Source: Pomacea canaliculata
Lineage: Eukaryota > Mollusca > Gastropoda > Architaenioglossa > Ampullariidae
Length of the DNA stretch: 64,000 nt
Direction: 5' to 3'
NCBI RefSeq assembly: GCF_003073045.1
Contig: NC_037593.1
Location: 2,471,525 to 2,535,524 of the forward strand
Numbering within the stretch: the first letter of the stretch is position 1; every line of letters starts with the position of its first letter. Made by a program: the position numbers and the translations under genes. Under the pieces are notes generated by a model. That model was not told the origin of the DNA and searched no databases. It saw nothing but the letters and a program-made list of their open reading frames with translations. Of this stretch, positions 11,705 through 22,171 are shown piece after piece.

Positions 11705-12860
11705 AAGAAGTAAACGAATGAATTCCTCACGTCCATGACCCCGAGGCGCGTGCACCTTCTTGTAGTCAGGTCTACGTGTTCACGTGTCTGTGTTGACAAG
11801 TTGTGTTTGGTGGTCACGAGGTCTTGTTTTGTCACACGATATCACCTTGTGTGACCCCCGAGTGAACTGAAGTCTCTGACAATACAGTTCATGGTGTCAA
11901 GGCCGCTGTAGTACAGGTTCTAACAGACATTACGTGTGTGTTATGTATGGTAAAGGATTGGTTGTTATTATCAACATATCAACATTGGTTAAGGTGACCA
12001 GACGTTTCGGGAGCGAAAGCGGGACACGTGCAGAAGATGGTGTCGTCACCGACAAAAAAAGCCGAAAAAAGTAGGGAAGGGGGGGCGTATCAGTGTACGG
12101 TATTCAGATTTTTAAAGACAACCGGGACATTTGATGGACTTCCAGAAAGCGGGACATTGGGAAGCCCGCTCGATATTCAGGCGGGACACGAGGTCAAAAG
12201 CGGGACGTCTGGTCACCTTAACATTGGTTGTTACATATCAAACAATTTTTTTTTCATGCTCCCTCCACCCTACAGCCTCCACACACACTACACACAATGT
12301 CGGTTTTATTTTCTCGGAAAAACTCGCGACGCCCTCGCTCTCTCCTCTTAAAGTGCACTCGGTGAGTGAGTCTCACACAAGCCTGCGAGTCGTTTCATTA
12401 TGTGTAACTCACGGTAACTCATACAAACACCTCAAACATGTTGAGCCTTTGTAGAAAGGCGGAAGACGAGCTTCCTAAGACTGTTCACTGATTAGACTAA
12501 TGAGCTTTATTTTTAAACTGTCTCACAGGTACATCTTGTCCATACCTACATGTCTTGTTATTGTTGTTGTTGTTGTTGTTAAGACGGTCTGGGTGGACAC
12601 GTGTAAAATAAGTTCCTGACTCTGCTGCTATCTACATACCTGTGAGTCATGACAGTTATGACAGTGATGTCAACATTCACTGACTTCAGACAGAATTGAT
12701 GATGTGAGTTGCTCGCCGTTCAACTGACTGACGAACCGACTGACAAACAGAAACAGATTCATTATTTACTTAGACAGTAGTTGTAAGTGTTTACTCAAAC
12801 ACATTGCACTCACCTCTCATTAGTCTGAATTAATGTCAATTACCAGTAAGCCCTCATTAC
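11705..12860 (+). repeat. Segmental repeat shared with 18.7-19.6 kb
   Basis: Matches 18,738-19,600 in direct orientation, starting at AAGTAAACGAATGAATTCCT and running through the TTG microsatellite and the AGTGTTTACTCAAACACATT block. Part of it (12,220-12,700) is also the inverted partner of 148-600. This copy contains a 229 bp transposon insertion absent from the 18.7 kb copy. No coding function recognised. Confidence 0.8.
11991..12219. mobile_element. 229 bp TIR transposon with a 10 bp target duplication
   Basis: Termini are AAGGTGACCAGACGT and its complement ACGTCTGGTCACCTT. The 10 bp AACATTGGTT lies directly on both sides (11,981-11,990 and 12,220-12,229). The paralogous segment at about 19,010-19,030 reads straight through this site with a single AACATAGGTT, so the empty site is visible in the same window. 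The interior is rich in GCGGGAC motifs. A 10 bp duplication would suit a Mutator-like element; hAT (8 bp) is the alternative. Confidence 0.85.
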
Positions 12861-12905
12861 CTAATAAACCGCTAAAACTACGAGTAACTGTCGCCTTGCT
12901 GAATA

Positions 12906-13687
12906 CAGTCAAATCTCGCTACTATGCCACTTTTACTCGGTCCCGGTAGGTGGCATAGTAGCGAGGGTTCGTACAAACGGCTTTATTTGCTCAAGTTATT
13001 CGTCACTCCAAAGCTCTCAAGAATCGTCGGCTGGCGCCTGTTGCTTCGGCGGATCTCGTAACATACATCTCGTTGTCTAGTCCAGTAATTCTCAAAGTAT
13101 TTCGGACCGCGGACCACTTGACTTAAGTAAAAGATATGGCGGACCACCACGGCCTAAAAATCACTTTGTACTATGAATTTCAAATTTAATTGCCGAATTT
13201 GTTTCATTACAATTCAGAACTAAATGTCCTTTTGTGACAGTAGTATAGTAATAAGTTGACATAAAATTACATCGCTCTTTGTAATTAAAATATTAATGCG
13301 AGAAATTCATCACTGAAAACATCACTTTGCTGACTTACGACGACTGCAGCCGCGGACCACCTGACCTATGTCCACGGACCACCGCGGACCACACTTTGAC
13401 AACCACAGGTCTAGTCGATGGCACGCACCGGTCCCACTTCTCTGTTGTACGAACTTCCGGACGCTGCTCCAAGCGCGCTGGGCTTCCTCGATCTCGTCCT
13501 CTTCGTTTTCCACCGGCTCCTCACTGCACAGCATCTCCTTCGCAATCTCCTCCATCGTGAACGACCCGCCAGTTGGACTAGTAGCGAGAGTAAGTGGTGG
13601 CATAGTAATTTTATTTTGCATTGAATTTTGTCGGGACCGAGCAAAAGGGTTTAATACCGAGAGTGGCATAGTAGCGAGATTGGACTG
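12906..13687 (-). mobile_element. Tigger/pogo-like transposon derivative with transposase tail
   Basis: The TIRs CAGTCAAATCTCGCTACTAT (left) and CAGTCCAATCTCGCTACTAT (right, complement) flank 782 bp, with TA on each side (12,904-12,905 and 13,688-13,689). A minus-strand reading near 13,430-13,640 gives TMEEIAKEML, an acidic EEPVENEEDEIEEA run, then WSSVRKFVQQR. This resembles the acidic C-terminal tail of Tigger/pogo transposases. The catalytic core is missing. The element is split by a hAT insertion at 13,083-13,408. Confidence 0.75.
13083..13408. mobile_element. Non-autonomous hAT element with perfect 8 bp target duplication
   Basis: The left end reads CAGTAATTCTCAAAGT, the right end (complement) CTGTGGTTGTCAAAGT, and both are followed inward by sequences rich in CGCGGACCAC. 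The 8 bp GTCTAGTC flanks it on both sides (13,075-13,082 and 13,409-13,416). It has 326 bp and no transposase. It sits inside the Tigger-like element, so it inserted later. Confidence 0.9.
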
Positions 13688-13689
13688 TA

Positions 13690-14684
13690 TTCCGTTTTTG
13701 TTATTGAGGGAGGATGAGAGTCTTTTTGTACATATATATATACATGTAAGTACGTGGGAGAGATGGGAGTGAGCATGTGACTGTGAGTGAGGGAATGCTT
13801 GTGTGTGATGTAGGGGATATTTGTGTGTGAGTTAGGGAATGTTTGTATGTGTGGTTTCTCGAGTGTGGCGCGTTTTACTAATGTTGTGTCAATCCTTAGA
13901 ATAAGTTGTTTTTTCTTTGTCGTCATCTTTAACTTTCATACATTTATCTGATGATAGGTAGTAATGTCAGGTGATTCAACAATCGTATATTAGTGTTTAA
14001 AGAAACATTTGTCAGGTGTATTCCCTTGTTTTTTACTTAATATTTGTAACGAATTAAAACTGTGAATTGATGATTTTACACATTTGAGACCAACAGAATA
14101 CTTTTATCAAAGTTCAGTGGAAAGGATATTTTTAACTAAAGTGACAAAACAAACAATGAAACGGAAGTTATGTGTTTGCTGCATGAGGTCGCTGAGGTGA
14201 ACTCTGGACTTGTCGCTTTACAAACACCTCCTACCTTGGACATCCATTCTGGACGATTGCTGACTGGTTCATTGTTGTCCTTACACTGAACCTTTTATTA
14301 CTTGTCATACTGTTGGGTGCACTGATAAATAAAATTGTTGTTAGATACTTATGATTTCTGTTCACTCTCTGCTTAATATTAGACATATAATAACACTGAT
14401 ATTTCTACACATGTCGATCACACCAAGGACAGGTCAGAATACCGTAAAAGGAAGTTACTGACACATTATAGACTCCACCCCTTGTATTATGTGTGATCTG
14501 TTTCTGCAAAAACTAAAAACTTTTCTGAAGGTGAACAAGGACAACAAAAACAACCTCAACTGGCCGTTGCCAGGGGGCGTGCTAAAGACTGGCTATAACA
14601 GGACTGAGGACGATGTTTATGACATAAGCTATCCGCCAATCGTCTCAGCCTGTAGCCTTATTGCAACTCTAAACACTTGTCACC
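13690..14684. other. Intergenic, upstream of the secreted-precursor gene
   Basis: No coding exon recognised. The stretch contains GT-rich runs (13,740-13,860) and unique AT-rich sequence. The promoter of the gene starting at 14,685 must lie here or in an upstream exon; I see only weak TATA-like strings (for example GGCTATAACA near 14,590). Confidence 0.45.
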
Positions 14685-16807
14685 ATGCGTCAGCTGATGA
14701 TCCTGGCAGCAGCTCTACTCATCCTGTGTGTAGAGATGAGTTCTTGTGATGCAGAGCCTGATGGTAAGTTATTTTATCCCGATATATAATAAACACAAGT
14801 CATTACTTATGACCAATTTAGAAAAAAGACAAAAATGAAAATCATATAGTATAGGCCAGTTCCAAATTCCAAATATTTACATCATTAGAAAGCCGCATCA
14901 ACAAGGTCAGGCATGCTTCGAACAGCCTACGGACAATGTGGAACTCCCTAGCATTGTCCTTCAACAGTAAAACCCGCATCTTCAACTCCAATGTGAAGGC
15001 AGTCCTACTGTATGGTTGTGAAAACTGGAGAGTGACAAACACCATCAAGAACAAGTTCCAGACCTTTACAAACCGATGCCTACACCATATCCCGGGAATG
15101 AGATGGCACAAAAAGATCTCCAACAGCAGCCTTTGGAAGAGAAACAACCAGAATGCCACTAGCCAAGACATCAAAAAGCACAAATGCGACTGGACAGGAC
15201 ACACCCTGCACTAACCAGCTGACACCATTGCCAGGCAGGCACGTGACTGGAACCCTCAGGGGAAGAGGACAGTTGGGAGACCGAAGCAGACTTAGGAAAG
15301 AACAGTAAAGAGCGAGGCAAAGGAAGAGGGATCCATCTGAATCGGGCAGCCCTATACCGGGTCCGCTGGCGAGGTGTTGATGCCGCCTTATGCTCCTCAA
15401 TGAGTAATAAGGAACGAATCGTTTTACAAACAGAAGAGCGATGGTTAGCCTATTGCCTTACAATTTCACTGTGATTTGCTTGCGAGATTGCGCACATAAA
15501 GATAGCAAGAAATAACAAATGTTTTCCGTTAAAGTTTAGACGAACGACCAAACACATATACTAACACTTAAACACACACTTACACACACGAAAGACGAAA
15601 CAATTTGCATGGCATTAGACAAGCCTGTCCCCATATCATTTCAGTACATACATGTTGTGACTCAGGCCCGTCTTCTTTCTTCCCTATTCCCGACCTGTGT
15701 AAATGATCAACCTCGTTCCCGCAAAACATCTGCTGCTGAACAAAGTGCAAAAAACAGTTTGTGTCACAGTTAACCCTTTCCCATCTAATGTTCCCAACCC
15801 ATACTCCTATAAATTCAGCAAGCCCTTGCAGTCCTTAATTCTCTTATAATAATCTGAAAACACGGAGTCACAAACCAAACAGAGGAAAGGATGACTTTCA
15901 AAGTATTCGAATAACAGATGCTGAACTTTGATCCAGAGGACAAGGGCAAAAAGACGAAAACTGTGAGAAATCGTTAGAAAAGGAGACAATTTCACTACAG
16001 TGATACCTCGGTTCTCGAACGCCTTGACTTTCGACCAAATCGGTATTCGACCAGGAAATTCGAGAAAATTTTGTCTTGGAATTCGAACAAATATTTGGAA
16101 CTCGAACATCCGAACGTCCGAGATGAGCCGAGTTGAGCCGAATGGCGTTCATTCGGCCCAGCGCGCCTTGCTTGCGTCATCAGTGACAATAACCCTTCCC
16201 TCCTCCCTCCACATTCATTCCCTCCTGCCATAAAGTTTGGTACAGGTACAGTAAATGAAACACAATTTATTGTACTGTACAGTACATTTTGTTTTGTTTT
16301 TTTTGTTTGTTTGTTTTAATAAATACACTTTTATTTCTTATTTCTTGTTGAGACTCATGTTTTTCTACATATTATATACAAATTAGGCCAGTAAATAGGC
16401 ATTTTCTGGGGCTTGGAACGAATTAATCCAGTTTCCATTATTTCCTTTGGGTTTCATTGCTTCGGTTCTCGAACAATTTGGTTCTCGACCGTCCTCCCGG
16501 AACGAATTATGTTCGAGAACCGAGGTATCACTGTATTTGATTTTGTGGAAAACTTAAAACTGAAGGCAGCTGAGATATAAAAAATACCGTGTAACAGGTT
16601 TTATGTTCGGGAGGCAGGAATGTCGCGGACCAGTAATACAATATCTCATTTCTCTGTGTTTTAGCAATAGAAGAAGAAGTTCTACACAAGCCTCACAAGA
16701 GAGCCTCTGATCAAACTACGACTCGTTTGGTAGGTCACAGTGGGTTAGGCGGTGGCGGTGGCTTTGGTAGACGTCTTGCACCCGATGAGCCACACCCTGT
16801 CATGTAA
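14685..16807 (+). CDS. Short secreted precursor with dibasic sites and amidation signal (candidate neuropeptide prohormone)
   Basis: Two coding exons, 14,685-14,763 and 16,665-16,807, joined by a GT/AG phase-1 intron (donor GATG|GTAAGT; acceptor CTCTGTGTTTTAG). The 73 aa product starts in a good context (CACCATG). Residues 1-21 form a signal peptide (MRQLMILAAALLILCVEMSS). An acidic spacer (AIEEEVLHKPHK) follows, ending in KR. The next segment starts ASDQTTT, ends LGGGGGFG and is followed by RR; the last part is LAPDEPHPVM. Known prohormone rules would cut at KR and RR and turn the Gly before RR into a C-terminal amide, giving a peptide ending GGGGGF-amide. I do not recognise this as a described peptide family. 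The intron holds a LINE fragment and a MITE. The exon pairing is inferred from splice sites and phase; a glycine-rich antimicrobial peptide is an alternative. Confidence 0.55.
14873..15415 (+). mobile_element. LINE (non-LTR retrotransposon) 3' fragment
   Basis: A plus-strand reading gives AVLLYGCENWRVTNTIKNKF, then FTNRCLHHIPGMRW, ISNSSLWKR, HKCDWTGHTLH, then in a neighbouring frame a WNPQGKRTVGRP-like part and RVRWRGVDAALCSS near the end. This order (YGxExWR, INRCLRxIxxIxW, WxWxGHxLR, NPxGxRxxGRP, W..V) is the tail of the ORF2 reverse-transcriptase protein of many metazoan LINEs. It is 5'-truncated and has frameshifts. It lies inside the intron of the secreted-precursor gene. Confidence 0.8.
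15998..16533. mobile_element. 536 bp MITE with 23 bp perfect TIRs
   Basis: The termini are identical for 23 bp, beginning CAGTGATACCTCGGTTCTCG, with TA on both sides (15,996-15,997 and 16,534-16,535). The interior contains AATTCGTTCC-type subterminal repeats and a poly-T/TTTG run. It has no coding part. TA targets and a CAGTG start fit the Tc1/mariner/pogo superfamily. It is in the intron of the secreted-precursor gene. Confidence 0.9.
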
Positions 16808-17171
16808 GCTGCTCAACGATGGACGACCCACATCACTGCTTCTGCCTAACCACTCACCGCTACAAAGACAAGCTACAATCATCACTTACTACAAACTTGT
16901 CTTCTCCTTCTTTTGCTCCTACAAACATGCGGCCTGACAGATGACTTGAAGAGACTTGTACTAAAGCTTTGTCTCCTGTACAGACAAACTCTAACCAGAG
17001 CTGACACAACTCTCACCTAGTGCTTGTAGTTTAGTATCAGCCTGTCTTCTGATGATAAACCTTCCTGTAGTTCAAGTACTGGCTGCACTGTCAGTCCACA
17101 GACAACAGCAGACGAGGGACAAACTTTGTGTTTGGCTGCTGTGAGGCTGATAACAAGAGACACATGTACTA
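16808..17171. other. 3' flank of the secreted-precursor gene
   Basis: Follows the TAA at 16,805. No AATAAA is obvious in the first 350 bp, so the 3' end of the transcript is undefined. No repeat or other gene seen. Confidence 0.4.
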
Positions 17172-17216
17172 TTCTGAAAACTTTAAATCTTTAGTTTAAC
17201 CTGTAACCGGCAAAGA

Positions 17217-17267
17217 GCCTCGTTCTGGGCCACATTGACCCAGTTCCTCCAGTCTCCGACCTCGCCT
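17217..17267 (-). pseudogene. Sulfotransferase last-exon fragment (left arm, first)
   Basis: On the minus strand an acceptor-like TTTCTGTTGCAG is followed by codons for [17 protein letters not shown], the PAPS-binding region IV of cytosolic sulfotransferases. The exon then breaks off into unrelated sequence. It mirrors 20,006-20,115 but has lost the second half. Confidence 0.8.
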
Positions 17268-17588
17268 GCAACAGAAAAAAATGATTCTTCCAGGCATAGG
17301 TCCTTGTATTTCTCAATGTTGTCAAAGATAAATATGTTTATAAAAATTCCGAAACGCCAATAAAAATGCGGTTATCACGCATGCGCACGCCAAGTGGGCG
17401 GACCTGTAGCCTCGCTTCAAGTATTGAGAATAATTAAACATTGGGAATGCGTTTTTCTGACAAACTAATGTCTGCGCACTATGTTGTTATGTTCCTTAGC
17501 TGTACTCTGTGTGTGTATGTGTGTGTGTATGTGTGTGTGTCTGTGTGTGTTTTAAGCTTTATAGCGTTTGAAGTTTGTAGCTGGTCAT

Positions 17589-17622
17589 GAACTGAACCGG
17601 TTCTTCTAGTCCCCGATCTCAC
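17589..17622 (-). pseudogene. Sulfotransferase last-exon fragment (left arm, second)
   Basis: A short minus-strand match, GEIGD-stop-KNRFSS, preceded by a TTCTGTCAG acceptor-like string. It is the mirror partner of 19,669-19,705. Only about a dozen codons remain, with an in-frame stop. Confidence 0.65.
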
Positions 17623-18179
17623 CTGACAGAACAAAATTAATATTATCACTTCAATATTTTTTAAATCTCAACTCTATCAACTTTGCCACATCCCAGTATG
17701 CATCGTGTGCACCATGCAAGGCTAGGGAAAATAAACTGAGATGATGCCATGTGAAAGTTTCATACCTTTTGATAAACAAAAATTGCATTTAACTCAAGAA
17801 TTCAACATATATTCCGCAAACGTTGTTACCGCACATGCGAACACTTCTGCATATACCCTAGTGCCACGTAAATTGTAAAACAAAATAATAACAACAACAA
17901 TAACAACAGAAGAGAAGAAGAGACAACGAACAACAAGAATTGCATCTAATATCTATATAACTATATTTTAAAATAAAATTGACAACAAGAAGAAAATATA
18001 GCAATTACAATTAGAGGCAAGAATGCAACAAGCAACTCGACAAGTCACACACGCAAATAGTCCCTCTCTCTCACACACACTTGCTCACTCCCCTCTCTCT
18101 CACGTACTTGCATATATATATATACAAACAGACTCTCTTCCTCCCTCGAAAACAAACAAGGAATACTCAGCAAAGTGAC

Positions 18180-18445
18180 AGTTTCTCGTGCTTTTAGCGG
18201 TTTATTAGGTAATTAGTGCTTACTGGTAATTGACATTACTTCAGACTAATGAGAGGTGAGTGCAATGTGTTTGAGTAAACACATACAACTACTGTCTACG
18301 TAAATAATAAATGTTTCTGTTCGTCACTCAGCTAGTTGAGCGGCATGCCGACAACAACGAAATGACCTGTATGAATGGACAAGATGTATCTGTGTGATAT
18401 TTGTAAAAATAAAACTCATTTGTCTAATCAGTGGAACAGTCTTAG
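18180..18445 (-). repeat. Inverted piece of the 11.7-12.9 kb repeat
   Basis: On the minus strand this contains the same blocks as 12,480-12,860: the GATTAGACTAATGAG-type string with its AATAAAGCTC neighbour, the ATTATTTACTTAGACAGTAG-type block and the TTAATGTCAATTACC string. It forms the inner part of the left arm of the second inverted repeat. Confidence 0.7.
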
Positions 18446-18737
18446 TCCTTTCTGTGAGTATTGAGAGGGACAGGTAATATATTCTCGTACCTGCCGACCT
18501 GTCTACTTGACCATACATAATACACACATAATGGAAGCCGTGAAAGACAAGACCACAGGAAGGACAAAGAGGTCGCTGGATGAAGTTTAACTGTTAGTAT
18601 TTTACAAATTAAGATGCGTTTGTTACATTTTAGTGTCTTTGTCACAGGAAGGAATCCCAAGCAGGCAAATCCAGATGTTGCCCTCAACGACTAGTATCGG
18701 CAGACGCTCGTGAAATGCTGGCAGTCAGTGGATGAAT

Positions 18738-19207
18738 AAGTAAACGAATGAATTCCTCACGTTCATGACCCCGAGGCGCGTGCACCTTCTTGTAGTCAGG
18801 TCTACGTGATCACGTGTTTGTGTTGACAAGTTGTGTTTGGTGGTCACTAGGTCTTGTTTTGTCACACGATATCACCTTGTGTGACCCCAGGGTGAACTGA
18901 AGTGTCTGACAATACAGTTCATCGTGTCAAGGCCGCTGTAATACAGGATCTCACCAGATATTATGTGTGTGTTATGTGTGGTAAAGTAGACAGGACTGGT
19001 TGTTTCATATCAACATATCAACATAGGTTGTTACATATCAAACACCTTGTCAAGCTCCCTCCACCCTACAGCCTCCACACACACTACACACAATGTCGGT
19101 TTTACTTCCTCGGAAAATGTCGCGACGCCCTCGCTCTCTCCTCTTAAAGTGCACTCGGTGAGTGAGTCTCACACAAGCCTGCGAGCCGTTACATTATGTT
19201 GATGACG

Positions 19208-19278
<71 letters not shown>

Positions 19279-19600
19279 AAGACTGTCTGGGTGGACACGT
19301 TTAAAATAAGTTCCTGCGTCTGCTGCTACCTACATACCTGTGTGTCATGACAGTCATGTCAACATTCACTGACTTCAGACAGAATTGATGACGTGAGTGG
19401 CTCGCCGTTCAACTGACTGACAAACTGACAAACAGAAACAGATTCATTATTTACGTAGACAGTAGTTGTGAGTGTTTACTCAAACACATTGCACTCACCT
19501 CTCATTACTCTGACGTAATGTCAATTACCAGTAAGCCCTAATTACCTAATAAACCGCTAAAAGCACGAGTAACTGTCGCCTTGCTGAGTATTCCTTGTTT
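18738..19600 (+). repeat. Direct copy of the 11.7-12.9 kb repeat (empty-site version)
   Basis: Collinear with 11,705-12,860 from AAGTAAACGAATGAATTCCT to CAATTACCAGTAAGCCC. It lacks the 229 bp transposon of the 12 kb copy, and a middle part (equivalent to about 12,395-12,555) is replaced by an expanded GTT microsatellite. Confidence 0.8.
19207..19278 (+). repeat. (GTT)n microsatellite
   Basis: About 24 uninterrupted GTT/TTG units. The corresponding position in the 12.5 kb copy has only about 8 units, and the inverted copy at 249-275 about 9. Confidence 0.95.
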
Positions 19601-19668
19601 GAGAAATAGAGTTGATGGGGCTGACTTTAAAAAAATATTGAAGTGATAATATTAATTTTGTTCAGTCA

Positions 19669-19705
19669 GGCGAGATCGGGGACTAGAAGACCCGGTTCAG
19701 TTCAT
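19669..19705 (+). pseudogene. Sulfotransferase last-exon fragment (right arm, second)
   Basis: After a TTGTTCAGTCAG string the codons read GEIGD-stop-KTRFSS. This is the mirror of 17,589-17,622. Upstream sequence (TTGAAGTGATAATATTAATT) is shared between the arms, so the fragment was already broken when the inverted repeat formed. Confidence 0.65.
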
Positions 19706-19950
19706 GACCAGCTACACACTTCAAACGCTATAAACCTTAAAACACACACACACAGACACACACACAGTACAGTTAAGGAACATAACAACATAGTGCGCAG
19801 ACATTAGTTTGTCAGAAAAACGCATTGCGAATGTTTAATTATTCTCAATACTTGAGGCGAGGCTACAGGTCCGCCCACTTGGCGTGCGCATGCGTGATAA
19901 CCGCATTTATATTGGCGTTTCGGAATTTATATAAAGATATTTTTCTTTGA

Positions 19951-20115
<165 letters not shown>

Positions 20116-20479
20116 CTGGCGTCTGATATTGTCACTTGTGTTTTCGCCTGTTTTCAGTGACATCAGATGTTGTCATGGACACCATTAAAGTGACACGTGT
20201 ACAGTGTACATGAAGCGTGTGTACAAGTGTGTGTGGCTGACATATTGTAGCTGTACACATGGTGTCAAACATGTTGGAGATGTGAGAGCAATTTTTTAGA
20301 ACATCCATATAAACGTTAGGTAGTCACTGAAATGATATTTTAAACAGTCTCATTGATTACACTAATTCATTACACAATTCATGACATCCATGCGTTAGAG
20401 CAAAAGACAGGAGCCAAGCTTATGCTGTCAGCCGATCTCTTTGCCGGTTACAGGTTAAACTAAAGATTTTAAATTTTTC

Positions 20480-21282
20480 AAAATAGTTACGAATCTTATA
20501 AATAAAGAAGTGTGAGTCGATGTTTACGGATTTTAGGCAACATGCAAATCCACACCTTTATTTATTAATTTTTTTTATTTATTTATTTATTTTTTTGTAC
20601 AAAGGTGGTTAAACACTTTAGCAGTTATTATTCTTCTGTACAAACGGCGCAAACTGTTAGTTTTTGTGTATCTGAGTACACGTGTTGTTCTGCAACATTA
20701 GTATGTATGTTTTACTTATTATGAGTTACCCCGGACCCTAAAAAAAATCTCTGTGACAATTTTGACGCAGTGCCACATGGTATATACTCTGTAAGAGAAG
20801 AAAGGGACATAACCGCTGCTGTCGGCGGTTCTGCAATGTTTACCTCCCCTCCACCATCAATCGAAGTCGTCCTCTTCTTCCTTTGCCTTTCATCTGACCT
20901 GGTCTGCAGCGAACAGATGTGACCCCAGAACGCCTGGCTGAAAACATTTTGTAGTCTAAAGGAATTAAAATTGTCTGGCTTCATTGCCGAAATGGTGCTG
21001 AGAGATCGAATGGCGAAAAAAATGATCCTGAATAGATGATGTATGTCTTGTATGATGTTAGTAATTCTTTTATCAGTCAGTAGCCTTGTAACCTGAAGGT
21101 GTGTGCACTGTAAAGGCTCAACATGTCTAGGGTTGGGTGACGACAGTGAGTTTTCCAGTCAGTGATTGAGCGAAGCTGAATCCAATGGCTAGATTTAGGA
21201 AGTAGGCTACAACACAAGGGGCGTCACTCTTACGGATATTGCGGAGATAAGGGAAACAACTTTGCGGACAACAATGAGAATA
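20480..21282. other. Unassigned stretch
   Basis: AT-rich sequence with a T-rich run (20,560-20,600). A minus-strand frame of 90 codons at 20,712-20,984 has no recognisable domain, and I did not find splice partners. No gene is called. Confidence 0.4.
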
Positions 21283-22169
21283 CAGTGGAACCTCGGTTAA
21301 CGAACTTAATCCGTTCTGGAAAGCTGTTCGTTAACCGAAATGTTCGTTATCCGAAACAATTTTTTCCATAAGAAATAAAGGAAATAGATTTAATTGGTTC
21401 CCAGCCCCTGTTGACTCGCTATTTGAAAGTTACAGGCTATAATAGGTATTTGTTTTAATGAGAACAGCTATAATGCGATATAAATGGAGTTAAATAAACA
21501 TAAAAACATTAACGAAAGCATTTAAACATCAGAAAACTTGCCGTTTTGACGGCGTGGGTGGAAGCAGGTGTGGGGAGGAAGGAGTGGAATTACTGCTTGG
21601 ATTCCCCCTCCATGAGCACACGTGACATTATAAAATCGGGGGAGACTTCCCTTTTCTGTAGCTTTGAGGTTAAAGGAAAAAACTTGTCCAGTGTCTGCTT
21701 CTTCTGCCTTTTTTTGTAAAACTCTTCGGTAATACGACATCACATATCCGACAGACGCATGCCACCTTCATACTTTGAAATCATTTCCTTTTTCAATTCA
21801 TTTGTTGGCCGCGTCCTTGTCATTACCTCACTACTATTAATTGCTCTTAATCTTCTTTGGAGCCATGATTGAGGATTATCTTATTAAAATAAAGCACAAC
21901 AATCACTAAATAAGAAGGATGCGCACAGGTAAGGAACGACTGATCGTAACTGTCTCGAGCGCGAATGATGACATGCTGGTCGGTCACGTGTGGTTCACGT
22001 GGCTGTTCGTTATCCGAAATTTTGTTCGCTATCCGAGACAAATTTTTAACGAAATTTTTGTTCGTTATCCGAAATTTTGTTCGCTATCCGAGACAAATTT
22101 TTAGCGAAATTTTTGTTCGTTAACCGAAAAATTCGCTATCCGAGGCGTTCGCTAACCGAGGTTCCACTG
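21283..22169 (-). mobile_element. 887 bp Tigger/pogo-like deletion derivative
   Basis: The TIRs start CAGTGGAACCTCGGTTAACG (left) and CAGTGGAACCTCGGTTAGCG (right, complement), with TA on both sides (21,281-21,282 and 22,170-22,171). A minus-strand reading near 21,870-21,740 gives MAPKKIKSN, then TRPTNELKKEMISKYEGGMR. This resembles the start of Tigger transposases (KRKxISLExKxEIIxxxExG). It is broken by stops and the catalytic part is gone. The right end has two copies of a roughly 65 bp unit (CCGAAATTTTGTTCGCTATC). Confidence 0.85.
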
Positions 22170-22171
22170 TA

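Noticed and set aside
13327-13772. Several plus-strand frames around 13.3-13.8 kb
   Set aside because: They run across the borders of the hAT and Tigger-like elements and are antisense to the transposase tail.
20712-20984. Minus-strand 90-codon frame as a gene
   Set aside because: No recognisable motif or splice partner; flanked by repeats.
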